This document shows positions 10,390-21,641 of a stretch of 64,000 nucleotides of DNA, piece after piece. The notes beneath the pieces are model-generated. The model had not been told where the DNA came from and did not search any database. It was given only the letters and a program-made list of their open reading frames with translations. This DNA is from Gnetum montanum (taxonomy: Eukaryota > Streptophyta > Gnetopsida > Gnetales > Gnetaceae): assembly GCA_015680685.1 (NCBI GenBank), contig MNCI01004154.1, positions 646,875 through 710,874 on the forward strand, in the 5' to 3' direction. A program made the translations under genes and the position numbers. Positions within the stretch are counted from its first letter, which is position 1. Every line of letters begins with the position of its first letter.

Positions 10390-13010
10390 GGGCCTTGGTG
10401 TTACCAGAGACCAGCAAGCACCTAAATCCTATTCAAGGCACTCATTGGCGGTCACATCCCAAAAATTTTCCAATATATAGTCATTCATCCTTTTGGTCAA
10501 GCCCTTCGCAACAAATCTTTGATTAGTGTATTTGCCCTTGAGAACCTCAAGTTTAGCATTTTCCTTTGCAAGCTTTTACTTGGTGTCCTTATGATGCTTG
10601 AACTTGGCCTCATACAACAAGTACGAGCTAGCAACTTGCTTTTTTAGTTCTAACCACAACCGTTGGGTAGTCAACATAGCCAGGTTTGTGTACCAAAGAT
10701 TAGCAACCTCTATATATTCTATCTCTTCTATTTGCAACTCCTTCAGGAAAATTTTTGCTTTATTATATTAATCAATCCCATCAATGATGGGTTGCCATAA
10801 TTTTTATCATTGTTGAAGTTATTGGAGGATCTCATTCACCTTTTCCTTCACCACTTGCATATGTTTCTCATTTACTTCCTTTTGTAGTCTAACCTAGTCT
10901 CTATAGTAATCCTTGACTCTCTCAAATTTGAAGGCCTCTGATTTCTAGGTGGCTACTTCTATTGTAGTCTTCTAATGAAGGGCATGGACCTCCTCCATGG
11001 AGAGGTTTCTGTTCTCAACTACCAATCTCCTTAACTTTGTGTTTACTCTAGGTAGTTTCTCCTAATATTCATGAATAAAATCAATCAACTATTATTTATG
11101 CACATCATCATTTCACAAGTGATGATTTTTTATAGTTAGTTGCACATTCTCTTGGTGGGTTAGATCCAAGGCCTTCTAAATTTTATGTTGAGTGGCATTT
11201 ACCAAGCATCAATAGAACATGACCATCTCCATCACACCCTCAATCCCTTTCAATCTAGTATGAAGTTATTCAAGAGCTTCATCTCTCGTTAATGTTAAGT
11301 TGAGAAATGCAAGGTTGGCAATCTAGGCTCTTAATTTAGCAACCTCCAAAATCAAGTGTTCATTTAGCTCATTGGCTATTTTGAGTTGTTCCTCCAATAT
11401 AATATTTTTGGCCCTTACCTCTAACAGTATTGACTAGGTTGTAGTGATATTATCTAGAAGGTCAAAGACATCCAAAACTAATTGCATGATTCCTACAAGT
11501 TGGTCCAAATGTTGTTCATGGTGTGTTGTGCTTAATCTATCGCTTATGATCCCTATGGACATTTGCACATATTTAACTATATTGAGGTCTGGTATAGACA
11601 CTATAAGTGCATTGAAGATTTTGATGATTCTATCAACAATCATCTCAGCTCCAAGTGCCTGTGGTGCTACATCACTAGTACTATTGCCCCCTCACTCTCC
11701 TCCAAGTGCACCAAGAAGGTTGTGGCATTCCCAAAAATTTCTAGGAGCTATTGCTATTCTGAGAGAGATATCATGATCTTTCTAGCACTAGAATTCAACC
11801 TTGTAGACAATTATGTCTGTTGGATAGAGAAAATGAGTCCACCTCCTCCCATCAAGCTAACTGTTCAAGCCACCTTATTCAGGTGACACATCACTAGTTG
11901 GTATATAGATGGGTCTTTACCACTCACACCTACTTATTATTTTTTCTCACTCAAGAGTTATTCTCAGTACTCATGCAGCCAGTGGGATGTTGCACCAACA
12001 TTTGGCATTATTTTCTGAGTGATAGGTGAAGGTGGTGGCTACTACTTCTTTTCTTAGATTATTATTGTAAGAGTTTTTACCTTCATCATCTCCACCCAAT
12101 TAGCAATCGAAGCACATCAGAAAATATTATTCATGTAGTAGACTATTCCTCTCCTTTGACATAGTTTTCTAATGAGGCATGGGAAGGGGAGTTTCTTCTT
12201 TCCACGTTTATTCTCCTTGAACCACTTTTCTATCTCTAGATAAATTAGCTATGGAAGGTTGATGGGGAATCTTCCACTTAGAGCAGCACACACATGGGCA
12301 GGAAAGGCAGTGATCTTACTAGGTCTCACCATGGGATTTAGATGAAAGGTCATAATCTTGTAGTGGATTCTTTCTGTCAGTGTGAGTGCATCATACTCCA
12401 TGTGGTCAACACCATAGCACTATTGAATCCATTCCTTCTTTTTGCTAGAATCCACTTGCATTGGAATCTTAATGAGATTCATCCCAATTTTAAGCAACCC
12501 AAGTGCCTTTGCAATGGCTTACACCGAGTAGGACACTAAAATGTCCTTGATCTTGACCATTGAACAAGCCTACTTGTTATTCTAAAATAGGAATGTCTCT
12601 TCCTTATACCACTCCTCATTGGAAGTGATAACTTGCCACATGGGAGAGGTCTTTTGTTGGTCTTGTACTTATTTAGGTGCTTGCTCCAAGAAAGAGCTAA
12701 AGTTCAACTCTTGGAGCACTATCTTCTAAACCTTCCTTGATCTAATTTGGCTTAGGTAGGCCTCTATTAAGATCACCTCAAGGTTTTCTTGTTGAGCTGG
12801 TGTGTTGTCCTGGAGGGAATGTTCAGTTGTGGCCACCTATTGTAGAATTTGACAAATAGATTCCACTTCAGCCTCTTCCTTAAGAGGGCCTATGGCATGG
12901 GTTGCGATCTATTCTTCCTGAGCAAGTTCTTGGCCCCTTCTTATTCTTGGTCATTTCTTCCTTGGTTGAGATAGTCCTCCTTCCTATGTGTGTTTGCCTT
13001 TTGGTGCCAT
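10390..13010 (-). pseudogene. Transposon-associated ORF with helical tail (PF20167-like), decayed
   Basis: Starting from an ATG at 13010 ('MAPKGKH'), the first 900-950 bases keep one reading frame while collecting about fifteen stops. The part near 12290-12140 reads 'GRFPINLP', 'EKWFKENKRGKKKLPFPCLI' and 'RKLCQRRGI'. This resembles what I recall of the 'putative plant transposon protein' domain found in plant gypsy-related ORFs. From about 11650 down to 10400 the sequence is Glu/Lys/Leu-rich with heptad-like spacing, suggesting a long coiled coil. It lies downstream of the minus-strand gypsy element but need not belong to it. Its function is unknown. Similarity to PF20167 is from memory and needs a profile search. 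Confidence 0.55.
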
Positions 13011-13469
13011 CTATAGTCACAACACATATGTGGATTAGTAGATATAATGTGTAACTTAGAATAATTGGATACCTTATCTCATTAATTAGTTACAATTGGC
13101 TATGGTTGGACCATGGCAGATTGATTATTTTATTCTTATTTTATTAATTAATTTGTATTATAAGTGTCACCAAAGCTCATTGGAAGGGTTTAACTCTTGT
13201 AATTTGATGTTTTAATAATAATTCCCTTGTTAAACCTTTGTGGGAGTTAGAAAAATGTTAAAAATTGTTCTATCAACAATGGCACGTTTGAGTCCTCCAT
13301 GACTAAGAGCTTACCTTTAGGAGCTATGGGGTCAAAGAGCAGAGTGATTTGGATAAATAGTTAGAAAGTTATAGGCTCTAGAATGTTTTGGGCTCTAACA
13401 ATTGCAAAAACTCTTTGGATGTTTGTGAGAAAATGTGAAAATTTCTAAGGGCATTCATGCAAATATATA

Positions 13470-14790
13470 TTATGTTTGCACTACATTGATGAGGCTGCAT
13501 ATATAGGCCCTCTTATATGCATGGGCTCCATGGAAGAGACCCCGTTTATAAGATCCATAAGCAAAATTTTCAAACTTCAATATTTCAAAAAATACAAGGA
13601 ATTTTAAAATGAATTTATGGTCCATGGAGTTCCAAAAAAGCCAAGAATATGATGAGATCATTGAAAAGAGTCTTTGAAAGCTTGAAAAATCCCAAAGTTG
13701 ATGGATAATGTATGATTTGAATAAAATACTTTAAAGGATCACATAGTTAGATGCAAAAGATGGGTGCACAAAAGATTCTAATTGCAATAATTCTTAAGGA
13801 TTAACGAATCCAACCAAGAGATATGCAAGTGGGTCATTCCCATAGCAAGAACATGACTTGTTTACCCTTGCATAACCTCAACCTTAGGAGTCTATGGGCC
13901 CCATAGGTGATTAATGGTTTATGAAAGTTAAGGACCAAAACCTAGAAGATTCTACCAAAGAATTCAAGTACGTTAGGCAAAGATACTGAACAAGAACACG
14001 AACACCAGTAGTGAGGTAAGTTATGGGTAGCATGGATGGATGATGGAGAAGGTGAAATGGAGTTCCAAATTGAGGTCATAGTAAGTCCCTTATGGATTTA
14101 TGATTAAATGACCTAAGAAGATCCATCCTTAGTCTAGACCAAAACCAACCACTTTTAGTGACTTTGCATTGTCACTCTAAGACTGATCCACCCCCTTGAA
14201 ACACAAGAGTGCTTCCATAGAACAACCACCATTCCTTAAAGAGAAGAAAAGAGAAGTAGGACATGAGAGAGGGCCTTAGTTAAAGGGGACCTTCAGGCAT
14301 GGGTAACATGTCTTTCTAGTCCCATAACCAGTGGTTGTAGCTTGTTTATTTGTCTAAGGGATGTGCTTTTAATTCCAACAATGTTTTTTTTCTTTTATTT
14401 TTTTTTTTGTTTTTTTTTTGAATTTTTTTTTAAATAGGAACCACACCATGCAAAGACTTATTAAACTCTCTTTTATTAGTCAACATGGAACAGTAAGAAA
14501 GCAATAAAAACACTCATGGACCCAAGTAAGTAGAAGAGTACAAAGAGTATTGAGTTTCCTTGAAGTCACACCCTATCCAAACCTTTGAATCCTTCCTAAT
14601 TTTGGAAACCACCAAGGTCACAAATTTATTAAAATTTTATTTAATGAAAGGAATCTCATATTCCCAAAATGAGGAAAACCATAGATGTTTGTGCATGGGT
14701 GGATGTTGTGGACTCACTAGCTATTCCATGAAAAAGAAACCATGTCTTAGCCATCGGGACAAAAACTCAAAAATAGAAACCAAACATTAG
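13470..14790 (-). other. 3' non-coding region of the minus-strand gypsy element
   Basis: Reverse complement aligns with 50690-51720 of the sister element. Shared blocks include 'gctaatgtttggtttttac' type sequence near 14790, 'aataagtctttgca' before an A-rich run, and a 'gactagaaagacat(g/c)ttaccc' block near 14300. No coding was seen. At 13470-13550 the spaced ACATTGATG / GGGCTCC / ACCCC motifs resemble the palindromic U3 part of this element's 5' LTR (21541-21615). Confidence 0.6.
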
Positions 14791-15023
14791 CAAAAAAAAA
14801 AACATTAAGCACAAACCACCATTAGGAATGGCTACAACACCATTATTTCCTATTGTTAATAAATAAATTTTATTAGAAAACAAGGAAATTTTACACCAAA
14901 ATAAGGGGAAAATATAAAAGAAATTTGTAAAATATTCAAGAAAGATAAAAATGTAATAACAATGTTGTAAAATAAAAATATGTGAAAAATAAAAAGATGA
15001 AAAACTGATAGATTAGAAATTGA

Positions 15024-15540
15024 TTAACCTTGACCTAAGAATTGCATGAGTTTCCAAAAATTAGCACATGTAAAATGGATTTTGTTGTTAGAAATTAATG
15101 CATGTGGCACACCAAACCCATTCACAACATTTTGTCGAACAAATCGAGTAGTAATAGATGATGTACATTTGATGATGGCTATTGCTTCTACCCATTCGGT
15201 ACAGTAATCAATGACGATGATTATATATTCCTTTCCATTTGACATGGATGTGATGGAACCCATGAAGTTGATGCCCCATATGTAAAAGGATTCCAGTGAT
15301 TGAATCCACTGTTGAGGATCCTACATTTTCACAATCATCTTACCATCTCATTGATAGCACTCACAGGATTGGACAAACTAGTGGACATCCCTAAAGATTG
15401 TGGGCCAATAGTATCCTTCCATTAGGATTTTTATGGCCATGAATATCCTTGCATAGTGGCCTCTGCAAGGAACTTCATAAGCATCCTAGAGAATGTGTAA
15501 TTAATCTGCATTATGGACATACTAATGAACTAGGCCATCA
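15024..15540 (-). pseudogene. Integrase fragment of the minus-strand gypsy element
   Basis: The open part, 15263-15024, reads 'MGSITSMSNGKEYIIIVIDY' and ends 'FWKLMQFLGQG'. It aligns with the sister integrase at 49630-49865. At the second catalytic Asp the sequence is 'ISNNKIHF' (sister copy 'ILDNDTHF'), so this Asp has become Asn. Just after this the match ends and the 3' non-coding region begins. The third catalytic Glu and the C-terminal domain are therefore deleted. The zinc-binding region near 15290-15500 can be followed with stops and frame changes. Confidence 0.85.
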
Positions 15541-15759
15541 AAGCACACCTTGTAAAGATGTCCATTAATTTCCATGAAGTGTTTGGCCTAATGAAGAAAA
15601 TGTTGCTTCTTCTTGTAGTCCAAATCTTGTGGCATCTCCTATGTAAGAAGATAAGTGAGGATGTCATCATACCATTTTGGTTCTATGGGCACTTATTCAT
15701 TTATAGCACCAGCAAAGAGAAGTTCATCAAGAAACTGATTAGAGACCAAGATCTCCTCC

Positions 15760-16330
15760 TCTTTGTCATCCCATCATAACTGAGAGGGATGGTCAATGAC
15801 CGCATTCTCAATCCCCTTTTTATCTACCATCGTAAGATTGAATTTCTACAAGATCACTAGCCACCGTATGACATGGGGGCTCACCATTGGCTTGTTCATG
15901 AGGAAGCGAATGGAACTATGATCAATATGCACAAATACTTTATATCTAAGCACATAGTACCTAAATTTTCTTGAGCGTACACCATCACCATTAGTTCTTT
16001 CTCTGTTGTGGTGTAATTCAATTGTGCATTCATAATGCTTTGACTTGCATAGTGGATTTAATATGATGTTTCTTTTTGTCCAACTATGTAAGTACGGCTT
16101 CTAAGGAATAATTATATGCATTTGTCATAATATGAAATGATATGGACCAATCAGGTGCTAGTAGAATTAGAGTCTCTATGAGCTTCTTCTTGAAGCTCTA
16201 GAATGCATTTTTTCATTCCTTGATCTATATAAATGGATCATCTTTCTTTGGTAGCTCAATCAATGGTCTTATGATTTTAAAGAAATTTTTTATGAATCAT
16301 CAGTAGTAGCCAGTGTATCCAAGGAATGAT
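15760..16330 (-). pseudogene. RNase H of the minus-strand gypsy element
   Basis: Lies between RT and integrase, as in the plus-strand sister (48600-49140). Reverse-strand blocks match the sister's 'LNYTTIEKELMVVV' region near 16020 and its 'GYKVFIHRS' region near 15945. Several stops and frameshifts. Assignment is by alignment with the better preserved sister copy. Confidence 0.65.
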
Positions 16331-17330
16331 CAAACATCTTTTATAATTAATTGTTAATAAGTGATTCCTTGGATGATCCTTATCTTTTTAAGGTCTACCT
16401 TGATTCCTTCCTATGAGATTTTGTGCCCCAATATGATGCCTTCTTAGACCATGAGATGGCTTTTTTTCCAATTGAACCACAAATTGTTTTCCACATATCT
16501 TTTGAGTACTTGCTCAAGGTAGTCCAAGGCTTACTTGAATATAGCACCATAAGTGGAGAAGTCATCCATTAGGATTTCCACTCCATTACCAAGTTGCTCC
16601 TGAAAGATACTTAAGACCAAGCATTGAAAAGTGGTAGTAGCATTGCACAAACCAAAAGGCATCTTTCGATATGTAAAATTTCCCTAGGGACTCATGAATG
16701 TTATTTTGGCCTAGTCTTCTGGTGCAATCTAGATTTGGTTATAGCCACTATAGCCATTTGAAAAATTGTAATGAAAATGCCCAAATATGGTGTCCAACAC
16801 CTGATCAATGAATGAAAATGAAACATAATCTTTGAATGTTTCCATGTTTAACAGCCTAAAGGTGGTACAAACCCACCATTTTCCACCTCTCTTTGACACT
16901 ATCATGAGTAGGCTAACCCACTCACTATCCATAATGGGATAGATGAACCTTTCCTTGAGGAGTTTCTTAATCTCCTCTTTGATGATCTACTTCAATTTTG
17001 GGTTTAACCACCATTGTAATTATCCCCTTGGCTTCATGGATGGATTAGTATAAATGCAATGCTAGCATATTTGTGGATCAATTCCAATGAGTTTAGGATA
17101 TGACTAGGCAAAGATTATTGGCCATCTATTGACCACTTTCAACAATTTTTCTTTTTACTTGGAAGCAATTTTGGCAATAAATATGACCGACTTACCATTT
17201 TTCAATAATGCATATTTCAAGCTAGCAAGTAGAGCTTTCAACTCTAAGGGATCTTGTTTGAAATTCTTAGGGATCTCCAACTCTCCTCAATTGGTATCAT
17301 CATTTTCATATTAGAGAGTTGGTGATGAAC
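16331..17330 (-). pseudogene. pol: Reverse transcriptase of the minus-strand gypsy element
   Basis: An open segment at 16932-16729 gives 'VSLLMIVSKRGGKWWVCTTF' then 'RLLNMETF' and 'SGYNQI', matching the sister RT (48000-48180). The catalytic 'ILMDDFSTYGA' is intact, with M-D-D at 16569-16561. The sister copy has lost both Asp residues here. Downstream 'NWKKSHLMV', a stop, and 'GIILGHKIS' follow near 16470-16410. 'FMDD' rather than 'YVDD' is characteristic of Tat/Athila-related RTs as I recall them. Stops outside the active site still make it non-functional. Confidence 0.88.
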
Positions 17331-17564
17331 TTGCTCTAGTTTATCCATGCCTACAACATAAGTTCATGTTAGGCTCTTAGTAGGTTCTATGCACATTGTG
17401 CTACTTTTAGAATTAGCGGTCAGCCACTGGGTATCCTCTTATTTTGTGGCTACTACGTATAGACACCTTTAACTATATGCTTCATGTGCACACTACCTAC
17501 ATGCAAAAATATATGTGTATTTCATGAACCAGAGTTTTTGTATGCAATTGTATCCTATATCTCT

Positions 17565-18060
17565 TTAGGCGATACATGGAACTCTCTTCTTCTCAATCTT
17601 TTTGAATGCATTTTCTTTAGATATCTCCAAGGAAAGATATTTAATATCCATTATTACATCAATAGTACTTAGCCATACCCTTCCCATAATGATTGGGAAG
17701 TTCCCTTTATAATTCTTAACCTTGACTACTAGGAAATCAACAAGATAAGACCACCCACAGATAGTGATCACAATGTCTTCTATTAGTTCCAAAGGAACAT
17801 TAATGGATTGGTTTGCCAATTCTAATCATATTTTTCTCTTCTTGAGAGGCAACAAGTTCCAAGCAGTATACATCTCATGAGAAATTAAGGTAACATTGAA
17901 ACCTGAATCATGAAGAGCTTTACATGGTTCATTCCTATCAATCTGTAAGTAGATAAGATGACTCCCAAGATTAGCTAATTTCCTAGGAAGGTTGCCCACC
18001 TAGATCCAATTAGATACAACATGAGTAAGCATAATAATATGAATTTTTTGTGGCATTTGG
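17565..18060 (-). pseudogene. Protease region of the minus-strand gypsy element
   Basis: 17819-17565 is open and reads 'IEDIVITICGWSYLVDFLVV', then 'FPIIMGRVWLSTIDV' and 'LEISKENAFKKIEKKRVPCI'. This aligns with 47125-47340 of the sister element, where a protease-like 'DLGFGVN' precedes it. It is the C-terminal half of the aspartic protease and the linker to RT. The DLG-type active site lies upstream (about 17900-17960) in broken frame. Confidence 0.75.
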
Positions 18061-20596
18061 TTTGAAGGGTTCCCAATGGAATTGTTTATAGAGGATGAGG
18101 TAGGAGCAAGGAGACTACCCACCTGAGTCTATAAGGGCTTAGTAGGGCTATTGGGTTGAAAAAATGATCTTTTATGAGCATGAGGTTCTAAACTGTTTGG
18201 TTGGTTAACTAGTTTAAGATTGATGGCCCTAGTAGCATTACGTTATTATGGCTAACCTAGAAGTTCACCCTGCATGAATGGAGTAGGTGGTAGATGTGTT
18301 GAGGGTGGAAGAACATGTGCAATAATAGGAGGAGGATAAGAATGAAATGTGACATTTCTAAAATGTGGCATTTCTAAAATGTGACATTTCTGAAATGTGG
18401 CATTTCTGAAATGTGGAGAATGAGTTCTATAGTATTTGGAAGGATAGTAGTGATGTTGGAAACGAGAACCATGACCAGAGGAGTCACATGGAGATAGGTG
18501 TTGCTGAATGTAATACCCATATAGATCTAGTTTTCTATAAGGATACTGCTACCTTGATGGTGGCAGTGCCCATGACTGTGGTTGCTACCACTATTGATAT
18601 AACCCATACGATTGTGGTGGAGTTCCACTTGAATAATATTTTTTTTGTTGATGGAACTACCTAGGATTGCCTTAAGGATAAAGTAATCTTCTAGGTGCTT
18701 ACCTTCTTGCTAGTCATGAATTTAGAGAATATACCCTAGACTCTTGTAAGTGTGACATGATGGGAAAACTTTCCTTAATATGTTCATATTAACAGATGTC
18801 ACACCCACCATCATCATCTAATTTAGTTTTTGCAATTTCCTCTATTGTAGCAATCTTGCCCTTACCCCTTTGATTGGCATGCTCAACCTCCTATAGTCAT
18901 GATTACTACTTTGTTCTTTGGACTCTTCAACAATTTTTAGAATAGCTTAAGATCTACTATTCATAAAGTCCCACAACTAATCTACCTTACCTAAAATTTT
19001 AGGGATAAATTTTTGAATCAGCAAGGTTTTCTAGTTCAACATCTCATCAACTGATGATTCTTCCTCATTATCACAAAATCATATGTCCCTCTTGTGAATG
19101 GAAGGATCTTGGTTGTATTCTTCTGCACTTTCATGTTTCCTCAACTCTTCTTCTTCTTTTGTTACCTACTCAATTAGCCTTTGGATCTAATGGACTCTTA
19201 ACTCTAGTAGCCTCCCTTGCACATAGATCCCAAGAGTTCTCCTCATTTTAGAGTTAAGCCCATCTATGATGTGGCAAATTTTTTCCTACTGAGAGTAACC
19301 ATGGTCAAGACACCAGTGTAATAAGGAATAATATCTACCCATGGTGGCATCCAAGGACTCATGTGTTCCTTTCTTCCAACCCTAGATTTGCCTTCTCAGA
19401 TTGGACACTTGGGAGTATGTTTGATACTTGTCATTGAGTAGTTTGATCATCGTACTACATCTATGGATTGATTCTAGTTCAAAGGACTGGTACTAGCTTT
19501 CTACTACTTTGATGAATGTTTTTGGAAACAACTTAAGCTTTTACAAACCATTTTCTATGTTTTGCAATGCATAAGCATCATGAAAAGATTAAAGATGGTT
19601 TTGTGGATTGGAGTTATATCTCCCTTTGAACTTGGAAATATTATTCATGTATAGCCTCTTACTCCATCTATCCTTTACATGCATTGTCATAATTCTTACT
19701 ACCTCTACAATGCTTAGCATGATTTGGATGGCAAGCAAAGGCTCATCATAGCCATGATCTTGGTGCCTATGATGCCTTCTACTACCCCTTTGTTCATGGT
19801 GATGGGCCTCTCTTGAATTCCCATGCCCCAAATCTTGACTTGCCTAATGGTCCCTATGATTATCTCAATATTGTCGATTACCTCCATCATGATTGCATCC
19901 CTGGCAATTATGTTCAAAGCCAGAAGAGAAAGAAGATGATGACAAAGGTGAAGAGGAATGAGGACTAGCACCATTACAGTGCTTTCCACCCTCTCTTCAG
20001 TGATCATAGCCACAATCATGATCATGCTGCTTACTCACATCCCTATCATGACTCTCCTCCTTGGATCCTCCCTTGTCATGGGATTCATTCTTGCTAGAAC
20101 TAGGATTATGTCTCATAGACTGCAAGTTTTGGTGTTGACCTCCTTCACCAAAGTCAAAGAGAAGAGTCTCTTTATATGGAAAACCCCAAAAGAAGGGTTC
20201 TCTATCATATTTTTGGTACATCAAGAATGGGGAATCATTGGACCACTTCCCCCTCATAGATTCGTAACACTACTCTACTTTTCAATCCTTTAGATGTTTT
20301 GCATCGATGGGATGATTATCCCTAGCATCACTATCCTACATAACATATTTAACATGAATCCCTTGGATGCCCAACCACAAAATAGTTTGGTGGAGCATCA
20401 TAGAAATGGATAAATTGGATGGCAACATTGTTACTCTTCATGTCTTTCAACTGCACTTTTTCATCTTGGTGTAGGATGAAGGTGAAATTGGGTACATACT
20501 ATTAGGATGAGAATATACCACTTTGTATTACTAGGGTACTTGTTGATTTACTCTATCAGACTTTGGCAGAGAATCACTCTTGTGAGAAGAAGACAT
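18061..20596 (-). pseudogene. gag: gag of the minus-strand gypsy element
   Basis: Starts at ATG 20596 ('MSSSHKSDS'), matching the sister's start at 44349 ('MSPSSYKSAS'), about 145 bases after the PBS. A His/Asp/Ser-rich N-terminal part (20257-19714) precedes the capsid-like domain, which shows 'RLYMNNISKFKGRYN' near 19650 and a 'YQTYSQVSNLR' type stretch near 19400. The C-terminal part near 18490-18620 is Tyr/Gln/Pro-rich like the sister's (46340-46500). Stops and frameshifts are numerous, and a 16-bp minisatellite interrupts it at 18345-18416. Confidence 0.85.
18345..18416. repeat. 16-bp palindromic minisatellite, 4.5 copies
   Basis: Unit AAATGTGRCATTTCTR repeated at 18345, 18361, 18377 and 18393, with a half unit at 18409. 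Units with A at position 8 contain the 15-base palindrome GAAATGTGACATTTC. The array lies in the decayed gag and is absent from the sister element. Sixteen is not a multiple of three, so each copy shifts the frame. Confidence 0.95.
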
Positions 20597-20740
20597 CCTG
20601 TATTAGAAGAAAAGAAATGCAGTGTGCTTTCTTATAATTCTTGTAATTATTTTGATGTATGATATGAATTTAGGGTTCTTTTCAATGATGTTGAATAACT
20701 TTTTCAATAACTCGTATATAGTGCACGTAACAAACTAAAG

Positions 20741-20760
20741 GTCCTTGGAAATGGTGCCAA
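20741..20760 (-). other. Primer-binding site of the minus-strand gypsy element
   Basis: Directly adjoining the LTR end, the minus strand reads TTGGCACCATTTCCAAGGAC. This resembles the TGGCGCCGTTGCCGGGGA class of plant gypsy PBS (complementary to the 3' end of tRNA-Asp, from memory), with several mismatches. Confidence 0.75.
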
Positions 20761-21641
20761 TGATGAGTGGCGAATACCTCTACACTCAACCATATGAATC
20801 ACTAAGCATTCATGTGTAATCTAATCAAATTTTGTAGACCTTAAGTTCCTAAGTACAATGGTTCTAGAAGTGAACTTTCCCTAATAGTCATTCATTATCT
20901 TCCCAATTACACTTGTGATGTGCAATAGCATGATTAAGTGTAATCGAGCCATATGATTTTTATTATTTTTATGGTTTATGTTTTGGGTGCTTAAAACAAA
21001 GGAATAAAGGAATGAAGTAATTTAAATGCTAATCTAATCTAACTAACTACACCTTAGCTAATCCTAACATAAGCATCCAATCCCACTTGCCATACACATC
21101 CTAAACATGTATAATGCTACTAGGTTACCAAAAATTAAGTGTTACTAGGATTAGCAAGCATCATGCGCATGCTCGAAGTGGTCGTACTTATGTGCTTAAT
21201 GAATTGCTTCTTAATCTAGCTTAGCTTAGCTTAGTTTAACCTAATTAATTAACTAAGAATTAAAGAAAATCACATAAAACATTAAATGCATAATTAATTA
21301 ATTAATTAATTTCCATGTGCTACAAGGTTTCATCAAAAGGCTCATCTTTATTGTCATTCACACTGATGTGCTCAGGTACATCATTACTTGAATAAAGATC
21401 TATACATTTTCTGACTCCTGGTGCAGGTACTCAGAAAATATTCTAACTCTCAAATGATAAAATTGTAAGAACTTCGATAAGCTTAAGATAAGACATGTCA
21501 TAAATATGGTAGATGAGCATGTATTTATAGACTTTATTGTGGAGCTACATCGATGGGGCCCCATAAATGCAACAAATGCTATGTTAATGTAGCCCCATCG
21601 ATGGGGCAACCCCATGTTGATGAAGGCTCATCGATGTTACA
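20761..21641 (-). repeat. 5' LTR of the minus-strand gypsy element (881 bp)
   Basis: On the minus strand it starts TGTAACATCGATGAGCC (21641) and ends ...CACTCATCA (20761), giving TG...CA ends next to the PBS. It aligns with the LTR at 52443-53260 over the R-U5 part, for example 'aataaagatga' and 'gtacctgagcac' blocks, and with 1-494. The U3 holds palindromes around ATCGAT, including GCCCCATCGATGGGGC (21592-21607). A TATA box lies at 21530-21521. Confidence 0.92.
21521..21530 (-). promoter_or_regulatory. LTR TATA box
   Basis: Minus strand CTATAAATAC, about 110 bases after the LTR start. The corresponding TATAAATAAG is present in both LTRs of the sister element. Confidence 0.7.

Larger units (their letters stand above)
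13470..21641 (-). mobile_element. Tat/Athila-like Ty3/gypsy retrotransposon, minus strand
   Basis: Reading right to left: 5' LTR (21641-20761), PBS, gag start at 20596, protease, RT, RNase H, integrase cut at about 15024, then a 3' non-coding region that matches 50690-51700 of the plus-strand nested element. A weak U3-like block near 13550-13470 may be the beginning of the 3' LTR, but its end was not found. The integrase C-terminus is missing relative to the sister copy, apparently by deletion. Both copies belong to one family: gag, protease, RT and 3' non-coding regions all align. Confidence 0.85.

Noticed and set aside
11434-11886. Open frames on both strands
   Set aside because: They overlap the helical tail of the minus-strand decayed ORF, with the plus-strand frames as its shadow.
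19714-20293. Several overlapping open frames of 80-110 codons on both strands
   Set aside because: They fall in the His/Asp/Ser-rich part of the minus-strand gag. Only the gag frame has a counterpart in the sister element.
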